Assembly: GCA_021732995.1 (NCBI GenBank)
Contig: JAKFWA010000068.1
Span: 1-64,000 of the forward strand
Direction of reading: 5' to 3'
Source: Planctomycetaceae bacterium
GTDB lineage: Bacteria > Planctomycetota > Planctomycetia > Planctomycetales > Planctomycetaceae
Length of the DNA: 64,000 bases
The notes below the pieces were generated by a model that worked only from the letters and a program-made list of their open reading frames with translations, searched no databases and had not been told where the DNA came from. Made by a program: the position numbers and the translations under genes. Position 1 is the first letter of the stretch. Each line of letters starts with the position of its first letter. This document shows, piece by piece, positions 8,755 through 16,489 of the stretch.

Positions 8755-9918
8755 TCAGGGTCGAACAAACGCCTTGCCGGCGATTGTCCCCACCTGCCCC
8801 GCGATCGGGTTCACCGTCCCCTTCCCGTCCGGATGCAGACGATTGCTAAGAAAAATCACGAACAGTCCAGTGTCGGGGTCAATCCACAAAGCGGTGCCCG
8901 TAAACCCCCCATGACCGAACGCCGAAGCTGACATCCAACCGCCACGATTACTTGAATACGGCGAGTAGTTGTCCCAACCCAGCGCGCGTCGTCCGCGAGG
9001 AACTTCGCGAGGGCGGGTCATCTCCGACCAAGTATCCTCTCGTAGAATCGTCACGCCTGCCCACTGCCCGCGCTGCGACATCATGGCAGCGTATCGTGCC
9101 AAGTCCTGAGCTGATGAAAACAACCCGGCGTGCCCCGCGATTCCACCGAGCTGGTAGGCGCGAGGATCATGAACCTCACCACGAATCCATTCGCCGCTGC
9201 GTTTCTCAGTGGGAGCGATACGGGCACGCCATTCCTTCGGAGGCACGTAGGACGTGGTCTGCATACCGAGCGGAGCGAAGATTTCAGACTTCGCGAATTC
9301 AGCCGCGGTGCGGCCTGACACGCGTTCCACGACCTGACCAAGCACCAGAAAACCCACGTCGCTATAGACGAAGCGATCGTACGGCGGAGCTTGTGGCTTA
9401 AGCTCAGCCAGGTTCTTCCATGCGGTTTCAGGCCCCGACAGATAGTCCGAGATCTTGTTGTCCGCGATGAGCCCGCCGACATGAGTCAGCAGATGCTCGA
9501 TCGTGATCGACTCCTTGTGCACTCCGAATTCCGGCCAGTGCTGAGCAACACGATCGCTCAATCGCAGTTTGCCCCGCTCGATCAACAGCATGACGCTTGT
9601 GGCGGTCGCGATCGGTTTCGTGAGCGACGCGAGGTCAAAAATCGTGTCGGTCGTCATCTCCTCCGGCACGGGTTCCACCTGGCGCTGTCCGTAGGCTTTC
9701 AGCCAGACCAATTGCCCGCGACGCCCGATGGCGAGCACGCAACCTGGCATCTCACCGGCAGCGATCCCCTTGGCGATCACCGTATCAACTTCAGCTAAAG
9801 CGGCGGCATCAAACCCGGCCTCGTCGGGTTTGACGACGGGCACGTCCGGCGGTTGAGCAACTGCAATTTCAGCAACGCACAAACACAGAGCAACCACTGC
9901 GCACAACCGACCGATCAT
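8755..9918 (-). CDS. Secreted serine hydrolase, class C beta-lactamase family
   Basis: This exported enzyme (388 residues) belongs to the beta-lactamase/penicillin-binding-protein-like serine hydrolases. MIGRLCAVVALCLCVAEIAVA is a clear signal peptide. The nucleophile motif SLTK is at 98-101, preceded by the typical TIFDLA. The second motif is YSD (RFVYSDVGFLVLGQVVE) where many relatives have YxN, and the third is HGGFTGT near the C-terminus. Such enzymes are often esterases or D-aminopeptidases rather than true beta-lactamases, so no antibiotic role should be assumed. The open frame extends upstream to a GTG at 9963, but only the ATG at 9918 puts the signal peptide at the N-terminus, with AGGGG close before it. 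Confidence 0.88.
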   Translation of the reverse strand: MIGRLCAVVALCLCVAEIAVAQPPDVPVVKPDEAGFDAAALAEVDTVIAKGIAAGEMPGCVLAIGRRGQLVWLKAYGQRQVEPVPEEMTTDTIFDLASLTKPIATATSVMLLIERGKLRLSDRVAQHWPEFGVHKESITIEHLLTHVGGLIADNKISDYLSGPETAWKNLAELKPQAPPYDRFVYSDVGFLVLGQVVERVSGRTAAEFAKSEIFAPLGMQTTSYVPPKEWRARIAPTEKRSGEWIRGEVHDPRAYQLGGIAGHAGLFSSAQDLARYAAMMSQRGQWAGVTILREDTWSEMTRPREVPRGRRALGWDNYSPYSSNRGGWMSASAFGHGGFTGTALWIDPDTGLFVIFLSNRLHPDGKGTVNPIAGQVGTIAGKAFVRP

Positions 9919-9989
9919 GACGCCCCTCATCACCTCGAAGTGATCGCATCCAGCAACCACCACAGGTGAACTTCGTCACCCGGATGCCT

Positions 9990-12233
9990 TCAGCGACCAG
10001 AACTTGACCGTTCGACAAGCTTAAGATCCAGATAGCGATCTGCATAAGCACCCAGAGCGGTGGTCAGAGTGCCAGACGTCCGCTCGCGCGTCTCTTGATC
10101 GCGGGTGTAGTCAGGGCCGAACTCCAACTGCATGGCGTCGATACCGAAGCCCTGATGGCTGCCGTAGGTTTGAACGATGAAACCGCCCATGAAGGAGCTG
10201 TGCTCCGGCCCGTTCAAAGTCTGCGGCTGTACCTTCCAGCCATGATTGCGAAGGTCACCGAACAGGCTGGTCGGGCCGTGATGCGCGGCATCGCCGAAAC
10301 GTTCCTTCAACAGCGATACCGTCTTGCCGTTCTGGGTGCCGCGAAAAACCGTGTCTTTGGCGAGGCCTTGCCCGTGAATATCCAGCAGCAGTCCTTTGCC
10401 AAACCGGGCTTTCACCGCGCGGCACGCGTCGGTCAGCGCCGAGTGATACGCGTCGTAGACGGGCTTGGCATCGAAGTCCTCATAGGCCACTCTCGGCGGT
10501 CGATTGACATCCAGGAAACGGCGGTGCCAGCGAGCGATTACGAAGTACGGCTTCTTACCCCAACGCCGCTCAATGTCGTTCGCAAGGGTATGCGCCAGTT
10601 TTTCGGTGTTGAGGTCTCGAACGTTCGTGAAGCCTCCCACGCCCGATGCCAGCTCTTCACCCTTTCGCTCGTTGACGTTCGGAATTGGCAGACGCCCACC
10701 GTGCGGCGCCGAAATGATGAGCGGCAAGTCGCCGATCTGGCCATGTACGAAGTCGTTCCTCGGTCCCAGCCGTGCCCACAGCGGGCGCGGCAGGCGAAAG
10801 TGCGAGGCGCCGACGTCAAAGAGCATTCGTGGTTCGACGACAAATCCATTGAACGGCTCAGCAAAGCGGACTGACGCTGGACGCGAATTGAAACCTTGTC
10901 GCCGCACTGATTGATAAACCGCGAACTTGTCGATGGGATAAGACGTCTTCTCGAAGCTCAGTTGCGCAATGTCATAAACATTGTGGTCACCGGTCCATTT
11001 AACGTGTACTGCAAACTGCATCTCCGGTTTGGCGCATTTGCCAAGCGTCGAACCGGCCACAACGCAGCGATGCATGGACAGTGACCGTCCCGTATTTTGA
11101 AGATGAAAACCCGCAAACGTGCAATGATCGGCGTGCACGTCCGAGTTTTCAGCAAACTGGATACACGGACTCTGGCTCACGCGAGAAACGGCGACATGAC
11201 TCATCTCCAGCGTGCAGAATTCATTCTGATTCTGATCACCTTCGACTCGAATCGCTTGCTCGCCGGAAGAATAGATCAGCGCATTCACCAATCGATGATG
11301 GCCCGAGTCTCGCACCAGAAAATCATAAGCCAGGGAGTCGCTGATGAACGCGCGATTGGTGTAAGAGCGGCTTGATCCGGAATGATAGAAACCCGTGTCG
11401 TTACCGACCGAATCAAAGCCTTCGACGTGGATGTGGCAGTCGTCCTGAGCACTCAGTCCGTCATCACCACATTCGATGGCTCGCACGTTCTCGAAGGCAA
11501 CTTCACGACACTTGCCACGCAGATTAAACCCGTCGTCGTGAAAGTGAGTCACCGTCAGATTCCGCACCACCAGGTGCGAACTGTTACCACTGATCTGCAC
11601 ACCGACGCTCCGGACGGGAGCCTCGATGATCATCTCATCCAGCACGTCATCCGGGTTGAACTTGATGTAGAAGCACGACTCATCCGGAAGGAAAGTCCAA
11701 TCGCCGCGCTGTAGATCGGCCACGGGCTTCAGAGGATCACTCGGGCCCTTTGAGGTGCAGTTCATCCGGTTCATGCGGCCGTCCATGCGGAAGAACCACC
11801 GATCGGCGGTTTCCTTGTCAGCCTTCAGCAGCTTGGAATTGCAGTAGAGGCCGGGCTGAGGATTGTCCCAATCCTTCAAATAAACGCGTTCGGCGCCTGT
11901 GATCGTCGCGCCATGCCCGTCCAGAACGATCGGGTGATGAGGCCGCCCATTTCGATCGTGGAGGACGATGGGTTCCCGGTAGGGCGACGGCGTATTTGCC
12001 AGGTGCACAGTGTCACCCGCCTCGGCCAGCTTGAGAGCACAAGCGATGGTCTTCACCGGTCCGCTCTTCGCGGTGACCTTCGCACTCAGACCATCTCGCT
12101 GATCGTCTCCCTCGGAGGGATGCACGTAATAGTCGCGCCCCAAGGCGATAGTGTCCCCACGAATGAGCCACCCGCCAACAACCACGAAGAACACCGCGAC
12201 CCGCAACGAAACCGCTCGAACGGACAGTTTCAT
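9990..12233 (-). CDS. Beta-helix / N-formylglutamate-amidohydrolase-like fusion
   Basis: This exported protein (747 residues) has two parts. After a signal peptide (about 1-30), residues 35-490 read as a right-handed parallel beta-helix: RDYYVHPSEGDDQRDG, then GPVKTIACALKLAEAGDTVHL, then many short NLTVTHFHDDGFNL-type coils as in polysaccharide-active proteins. From about residue 500 comes a domain of the N-formylglutamate amidohydrolase family: PLIISAPHGG, ARWHRRFLDVNRPP, LLLDIHGQG and GIDAMQLEFG, with likely metal ligands in the HGG and DIHG motifs. The two folds are not usually joined. The ATG at 12233 has GAGGT seven bases upstream; an in-frame start at 12266 is less likely. The substrate is unknown; an amide or acyl group on a polysaccharide or peptide is possible. 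Confidence 0.8.
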   Translation of the reverse strand: MKLSVRAVSLRVAVFFVVVGGWLIRGDTIALGRDYYVHPSEGDDQRDGLSAKVTAKSGPVKTIACALKLAEAGDTVHLANTPSPYREPIVLHDRNGRPHHPIVLDGHGATITGAERVYLKDWDNPQPGLYCNSKLLKADKETADRWFFRMDGRMNRMNCTSKGPSDPLKPVADLQRGDWTFLPDESCFYIKFNPDDVLDEMIIEAPVRSVGVQISGNSSHLVVRNLTVTHFHDDGFNLRGKCREVAFENVRAIECGDDGLSAQDDCHIHVEGFDSVGNDTGFYHSGSSRSYTNRAFISDSLAYDFLVRDSGHHRLVNALIYSSGEQAIRVEGDQNQNEFCTLEMSHVAVSRVSQSPCIQFAENSDVHADHCTFAGFHLQNTGRSLSMHRCVVAGSTLGKCAKPEMQFAVHVKWTGDHNVYDIAQLSFEKTSYPIDKFAVYQSVRRQGFNSRPASVRFAEPFNGFVVEPRMLFDVGASHFRLPRPLWARLGPRNDFVHGQIGDLPLIISAPHGGRLPIPNVNERKGEELASGVGGFTNVRDLNTEKLAHTLANDIERRWGKKPYFVIARWHRRFLDVNRPPRVAYEDFDAKPVYDAYHSALTDACRAVKARFGKGLLLDIHGQGLAKDTVFRGTQNGKTVSLLKERFGDAAHHGPTSLFGDLRNHGWKVQPQTLNGPEHSSFMGGFIVQTYGSHQGFGIDAMQLEFGPDYTRDQETRERTSGTLTTALGAYADRYLDLKLVERSSSGR

Positions 12234-12466
12234 CGATGCTACCTCGACACTGAGATGGAATCTCATGAGGACCCTGACTGGATCCTTAATGTAGCCTTCA
12301 GGTTCCAGAGCATCTCACGCAGTCGCGTGATTTGTGCGGTTTTCTCGGGCGTTTTTGGGTTTCTGAAAAGCGCCTTGGTAACTTGCCGAGAACAGGATGT
12401 CACCTGAGATCGCTTGTCTGCGTGCAGTGGAGATCGATTCCAAACCGCGAAAGCCTGAGTAATTCG

Positions 12467-12883
12467 ATGAAGCACGCTGAAGCCAGAAGCTCAGAGACCG
12501 AAGAAACTCGCCGCTGGCTGCAGAGGATGAAGAACCTCAGTCTTTTCGCCGTGTATGTCGCGATGGCATTCCAGGGAGTTGCTGTTGTAATGGACTCAGG
12601 CTACGCGGGGGGGTTGATACTCGCCCAGCTGCTGTTTCAGTTCTCGATAGCGAACTGGGCGGCTTGGGATGCTCAGTCGCGAGGTAGGCCACTGCTGCGC
12701 ATTCAGCAGGAAGCGATGTTCTTCTTCGCTCCTCTCGCGATATTCGTCTATCTCGTTGCTACTCGACGATGGCGCGGTGTGGGGCTGTGGACTCTGCATG
12801 TGCTGGGCTACATGACCGTCTTCATATTGTCCCAAGTGCTGTTCGTAGCATTGATCAATGGAATTCTGGCAGAGTTGCCCTGA
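12467..12883 (+). CDS. Small multi-pass membrane protein, unknown
   Basis: I do not recognise this protein (138 residues). After a polar N-terminus (about 1-22) there are three or four hydrophobic segments: LSLFAVYVAMAFQGVAVVM, AGGLILAQLLFQFSIANWAAW, AMFFFAPLAIFVYLVAT and WTLHVLGYMTVFILSQVLFVALING. An RRWRG loop separates the last two. The frame is open from 12332, but the first good ATG is 12467, with only a weak purine stretch before it. It is divergent from the beta-helix gene. Confidence 0.6.
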   Translation: MKHAEARSSETEETRRWLQRMKNLSLFAVYVAMAFQGVAVVMDSGYAGGLILAQLLFQFSIANWAAWDAQSRGRPLLRIQQEAMFFFAPLAIFVYLVATRRWRGVGLWTLHVLGYMTVFILSQVLFVALINGILAELP

Positions 12884-12920
12884 GACGCTGGCGCTGATCT
12901 CAGGTCCGTAAAAGGCGGGA

Positions 12921-13005
12921 CCTCCGGAGAGTTGCTTCCGACTGGGGCAGCGTCTGGCTTGAGGCCAGTTGCTACCTCCTGCATCGGAATGAAACTCTCC
13001 GGAGG
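12921..13005. repeat. 85-base nested inverted repeat between genes
   Basis: The arms CCTCCGGAGAGTT (12921-12933) and AACTCTCCGGAGG (12993-13005) are perfect inverse complements. A second pair of arms, TTCCGA and TCGGAA, lies just inside them, and an inner hairpin CTGGC/GCCAG lies at the centre. The result is a long branched stem. It stands between two convergent genes, so it may be a two-way transcription stop, a structured RNA or a small palindromic element. Confidence 0.55.
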
Positions 13006-13060
13006 CGTAGATCGGACATGAATCAGAGGCTCGCCTGAGGAAAGGAATTGGGCGGCGAGT

Positions 13061-13082
13061 GTCTCACGGTGAATTGTGAGAC
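13061..13082. repeat. Short hairpin downstream of the pilin-like gene
   Basis: GTCTCAC and GTGAGAC pair perfectly around an eight-base loop. It lies 39 bases beyond the stop of the pilin-like gene. There is no T-run, so a terminator function is possible but weakly supported. Confidence 0.35.
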
Positions 13083-13120
13083 CGAGACGGGTAGGAAGCT
13101 AACTCACTGACAGACTCAAG

Positions 13121-13456
13121 TTATTCGTCGCGGCCGGTGCTCGGATCATCCTTTCCGGCGACTTCGATCAGTTCAATGACACGGCAGTCGCATTCGTCCG
13201 CGTCGTCGTTGAAACCAAATCCTTTAATCCGTGCATGGAATCCATCGTGACAGCCCTTTTGCAGGCCGGTCACCTTGTAAGACTGCGACACCGCGCCGAT
13301 GGCGTGGGCGATGTCGTTCATTTCGTGCGCCACCGAGTCACGCACGGCCGTCAGACCGACGACCATGGCGAGCACACCGATGGTCAACACGAGAACCAGT
13401 TCGGCGGAGATGATGAAACCTGCTTCATCGTTCCAAAGCTTGCGTACCAATTTCAT
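13121..13456 (-). CDS. Pilin-like small membrane protein (Flp type)
   Basis: This small protein (111 residues) has a basic leader, MKLVRKLWNDEAGF, then one hydrophobic helix, IISAELVLVLTIGVLAMVVG, and a short soluble tail with CDCR. The arrangement with Glu-Ala-Gly just before the helix resembles class III (Flp/Tad) prepilins and TadE-like pseudopilins; the same leader is common in planctomycete paralogues. Its role is inferred from this and from the TadG-like gene nearby. The frame is open to 13600, but the ATG at 13456 has a GGGGC ribosome-binding sequence and gives the expected short leader; an ATG at 13468 is also possible. A strong sigma-54-type promoter lies upstream. Confidence 0.65.
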   Translation of the reverse strand: MKLVRKLWNDEAGFIISAELVLVLTIGVLAMVVGLTAVRDSVAHEMNDIAHAIGAVSQSYKVTGLQKGCHDGFHARIKGFGFNDDADECDCRVIELIEVAGKDDPSTGRDE

Positions 13457-13604
13457 TGCTTGCCCCATCTGCGAGTGTGAGAGAGTTCGAGCCGCGGGAT
13501 GGCGACTCATGTGAGAGCGTGACAACGCGACAGAGTCACGAGCCGTCGTGACTGGCCTGCCGGTTGGGTGGCCGAGTCGTTTGGTTGTCACGGCACTCAT
13601 CCAA

Positions 13605-13620
13605 CGCAGTGACCGTGCCA
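13605..13620 (-). promoter_or_regulatory. Candidate sigma-54 promoter for the pilin-like gene
   Basis: On the minus strand the sequence reads TGGCACGGTCACTGCG. This matches the sigma-54 consensus TGGCACG-N4-TTGCW with a perfect -24 box, exact spacing and CTGCG at -12. Transcription would start near 13594, giving a leader of about 140 bases before the ATG at 13456. Pilin genes in several phyla are sigma-54 dependent, and this window encodes an NtrC-type activator. Confidence 0.55.
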
Positions 13621-14173
13621 GTCTTCTGCGGACGATCTCGCTTTGATGAGTGCCGCAGCGCGTAACCGCTCATAGCGACAACGACTTGCAGATTCTGGGA
13701 CTCGTTTGAACGAACCCGGCATGCTCAAGCCGCAAGTCGTCGAGTGTAAAGCGGCCTGAAGAAAACCCCGTAAACGGCGCCCAAATGATTAACGGGCCTT
13801 ACAGGTTGTTGCTTTTTTGCATCACTCACTGCTCAGGCCGTTAAATATGCCGCCTGTTTCAAGAGTGCCGGCATGTTGCCTTTTGACAGCGAGATCTGAA
13901 GCACCCCCGACGCGTGGTGGAGGTCCGAATTGCGACCATGCACATCTGCCGCGTGCGGCACTTGAGAAGCGCGGCTGATATCTGTGAGCCGTCTCAGTCA
14001 TGGAATGACTGAGCCACGTGGGCGCACCACCGCACAACGATCTTCCCATCACGCGTGCCAGAACCCTCCGAATAAGATCGGGGCCAGGCGTCGTAAGGCA
14101 GCCGCTCGTCCGAGTTGATATGGGAGTTCTTCAAACAGCACTCCCTGCCCGCCCGATAGCATCCGAAGACGAA
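13621..14173. other. Gene-poor stretch of about 550 bases
   Basis: I see no convincing gene here. A 76-codon minus-strand frame (13822-14052) has no ribosome binding site and an amino-acid mix unlike a protein. The stretch holds a perfect palindrome at 13993-14013 and a TTTTTT tract near 13813. It may be a decayed or repeat-derived segment between the pilin-like gene and the methyltransferase. Confidence 0.4.
13993..14013. repeat. Perfect 9-bp stem palindrome
   Basis: CTCAGTCAT and ATGACTGAG pair exactly around the loop GGA. The flanking GAGCC and CACGTG bases give it the look of a repetitive extragenic palindrome. There is no T-run beside it. Confidence 0.5.
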
Positions 14174-14956
14174 TTACTTCTTCGCTTTCTTGAAGACCAC
14201 GACGTGCTGTCTCGGCAGCACACCGATTGTTTCGACCCATTCCAGGCCGAATTCGGGTTGCTCGGCTTCTTTGCGGACCTGAGCTTCACTCATCTTATGC
14301 ACGAGCTTGATCGGCACTGTTGGGTCTTCGCGGCGGTACTCCACAAAGGCGATGCGTCCGCCTTCCTTCAGTGACTTCGACATTGCCAGCAGCATTTCGC
14401 GCGGATGCTCAAACTCGTGATAGACGTCAACCATCACGATGAGGTCCACAGACTCCGGCTTAAGGTTCGGAGTCTTCTCCGCGCCTTTGACGGGCACCAC
14501 GTTGTCGATCTTCAGCTTCTCGCAGTTGCGTTTCAGCCGGTCGAGCATTTCCTGCTGGATGTCCACGGCCATGACTTTGCCGTTCGGCAGCACGTGTTCG
14601 GCCAGAAGAACCGAAATGACGCCACTACCTGATCCAATATCGGCGACAATCATGCCAGGTTCGAGTTTCAGCGATTTGACCAGCAGGCTGACTTTCTCTT
14701 CTTTTTCGCGAGTCTCGCGCTCCAGCCACAGAGCTCCCTCGCCGCTGTTACCGAAGCCCATCACGCGGGCAATCTCACGCCCCAGGTAGAACTTGCCGAT
14801 GCCGTTCGGATCATGATCCCGACGGAACTCGTAGGGGCTGCTCCCTGCCTCACCTTTCGGCTTGGGCTGCTCTTCAGCAAAGGCCATCGAGGTCGTCAGG
14901 AGGAGGCTTGCTCCAGCCAGCAGAATCTTTCTGCCAAACGATGAGCGAATCGTCAT
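14174..14956 (-). CDS. SAM-dependent methyltransferase with signal peptide
   Basis: This class I methyltransferase (260 residues) carries an N-terminal export signal (about 8-27, ending AFA before Glu28). Motif I for S-adenosylmethionine is VADIGSGSG at 104-112, followed by the acidic AVDIQ strand and the DLIVMVDVYHEF region that marks the post-motif catalytic loop; the YHEFEHPREML segment is typical of a common planctomycete/proteobacterial secreted family. The substrate is unknown. An exported enzyme would need the methyl donor outside the cytosol, so a location in the planctomycete periplasm or a non-cleaved anchor are both possible. It follows the Trm112-like gene by 51 bases and is probably cotranscribed. 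Confidence 0.85.
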   Translation of the reverse strand: MTIRSSFGRKILLAGASLLLTTSMAFAEEQPKPKGEAGSSPYEFRRDHDPNGIGKFYLGREIARVMGFGNSGEGALWLERETREKEEKVSLLVKSLKLEPGMIVADIGSGSGVISVLLAEHVLPNGKVMAVDIQQEMLDRLKRNCEKLKIDNVVPVKGAEKTPNLKPESVDLIVMVDVYHEFEHPREMLLAMSKSLKEGGRIAFVEYRREDPTVPIKLVHKMSEAQVRKEAEQPEFGLEWVETIGVLPRQHVVVFKKAKK

Positions 14957-15007
14957 CTCGAATTCCTTACCGAAGAGTGCGGTCCCGAGCTATGCCTGTG
15001 AGGCTGC

Positions 15008-15232
15008 CTAGTTCGTTGCAGATTGGCCAGACGTTGCCACAAGGGCCTTCCAGTCGTCAGCGGACAGGGCGGTCGCCTCATCAACCAGCATCACCGGAAT
15101 GCCATCCTTGATGGGATACTGCAACCGGCAAGCTTCATCGGAGCATACCGCAGTGTCACCACTCACGACGAGTTTTGAATGTGACTTGGGGCAACACCAC
15201 AGGTCTTGAATCAGCGACGCATCGAAACTCAT
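15008..15232 (-). CDS. Trm112-family small zinc-ribbon-like protein
   Basis: This protein (74 residues) matches the Trm112/UPF0434 family: the start LIQDLWCCPKSHSKL, a central VCSDEAC pair, and the hallmark YPIKDGIPVMLVDEA. Cys14, Cys30 and Cys35 could bind zinc; the second Cys of the usual CPxC pair is missing (CPKSH), so zinc may be bound partly through His18 or not at all. In eukaryotes and archaea Trm112 activates partner methyltransferases; in bacteria its partners are poorly known. It sits directly before a methyltransferase gene. Confidence 0.88.
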   Translation of the reverse strand: MSFDASLIQDLWCCPKSHSKLVVSGDTAVCSDEACRLQYPIKDGIPVMLVDEATALSADDWKALVATSGQSATN

Positions 15233-15279
15233 AACGATACTTTCTCTTGCCAGCAGGCTGAAAACCCAGAGCGCACAAC

Positions 15280-16299
15280 CTAGAACCCGCGCGCTGCGCG
15301 GATGTCCGCAAAGCTGCGCAGTTCATAGTCGATGCCTACGTAATCCAGCACCGAGCACAGGGCTCGCACAGCGACGCCCATTCCGTCCGGTCCGCTGAAT
15401 CCACCGAACTGGCCGCCGCCCTTCAAGTGCGGCTCGACTTCCAGGAAGAAGCCCGGCACGCCCAGACGCGTCAGGCGCTTGCCAATCTTTGGCAGATGTT
15501 CGCGGAGTTCGCGCAGTGTCAACTCGTGACCCGCATCACCCACGTTGGCGGGCACGAAGTTCTTCAGGCGTTCTTCATCGACTACGCCGGTCCACTGCAG
15601 CGTGGCGTCAATCGAGTAGTCCTTGATGTGCATCCAGCCGATGTATGGCAGCATGTCCAGAAACTCGGAGTAGCACTGCAGACGGTTCTTGTTCTGGGCG
15701 GCGATGTTGCCACCGTCATAGATCAAAACCATGTTCGGATGCTTGAGCTGCTTCGCGATCTTCGCCAGCAGCGGTCCGGTTTCACCGATCAGGTTCGGTT
15801 CGATCTCCAGACCATAGACCAGTCCGGCGGCAGCACACTTGTCGGCAATCTTGCCGATCTGATCGACCGCTTGCGGAATGTGGTCCTCGGGCTTCGTGCC
15901 GCGTGGATGATAGAACGAGAACCCTCGCACCAGCTTCGTTCCGAGCGCAACGCCGGCGTCGATCGATCGAGCAACTTCGGTCTTGAGGTACTCATTGAAC
16001 GGCACAAAGCGGTTGTGCGAGCCGTCGTTCACGTCGATCAGCTTCACCTTGCCAATCCGCGAACCGATGCTCGTCACGCTGAGCCCGTATTCATCCTGCA
16101 ACGCGGCCAGTGTCTTCAGCTCTTCTTTCGGAAGATCCACGACATGCTTCACCTGGCCGGCGCCGGACACGTCGACGAAACGCGGGCTGTAGAACTTCAG
16201 ACCCACAGCAGCCAGTGCCGAAAACTGTTCCAGAGCGGTTTTGCGGTTCGCTGACTCGTCAGCAAAAGCACTCAGCAGGACTTTGGGATTGTCAGACAT
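15280..16299 (-). CDS. Sugar phosphate isomerase/epimerase-like TIM barrel
   Basis: This cytosolic protein (339 residues) belongs to the xylose-isomerase-like TIM barrel superfamily. Likely metal ligands are in LEIEPN (about 169), IYDGGN (about 195), HIKDYS (about 220) and the late [17 protein letters not shown] segment. Such enzymes in planctomycetes often act on unusual sugars or inositol; the exact substrate cannot be read. It begins a likely minus-strand operon: isomerase, Trm112-like protein (47 bases later), secreted methyltransferase. Confidence 0.85.
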   Translation of the reverse strand: MSDNPKVLLSAFADESANRKTALEQFSALAAVGLKFYSPRFVDVSGAGQVKHVVDLPKEELKTLAALQDEYGLSVTSIGSRIGKVKLIDVNDGSHNRFVPFNEYLKTEVARSIDAGVALGTKLVRGFSFYHPRGTKPEDHIPQAVDQIGKIADKCAAAGLVYGLEIEPNLIGETGPLLAKIAKQLKHPNMVLIYDGGNIAAQNKNRLQCYSEFLDMLPYIGWMHIKDYSIDATLQWTGVVDEERLKNFVPANVGDAGHELTLRELREHLPKIGKRLTRLGVPGFFLEVEPHLKGGGQFGGFSGPDGMGVAVRALCSVLDYVGIDYELRSFADIRAARGF

Positions 16300-16489
16300 A
16301 TGTGTCTCGCGGAGGGAAAGAGGCGCAGTTGTCCGGGCAGTCTCTCAAAGGCGCCGCGCTGAAACAACCATAGTCGCCCTTCGCCCCGCGAGCGGCAGTC
16401 TCCAGCTCGTGATTCTGTAGGTCGGACAATCCTGTCAGACGGCCGGACAAGATTGTCGAGCCTACTTCACATTCCGCTGTGAATGTCAT

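Noticed and set aside
10095-10874. Plus-strand frame opposite the beta-helix/NFGA fusion
   Set aside because: It is a shadow of the well-supported minus-strand gene, with no family match.
13822-14052. 76-codon minus-strand frame
   Set aside because: No ribosome-binding site and an Arg/Gly-rich, low-complexity reading; it spans a palindrome.
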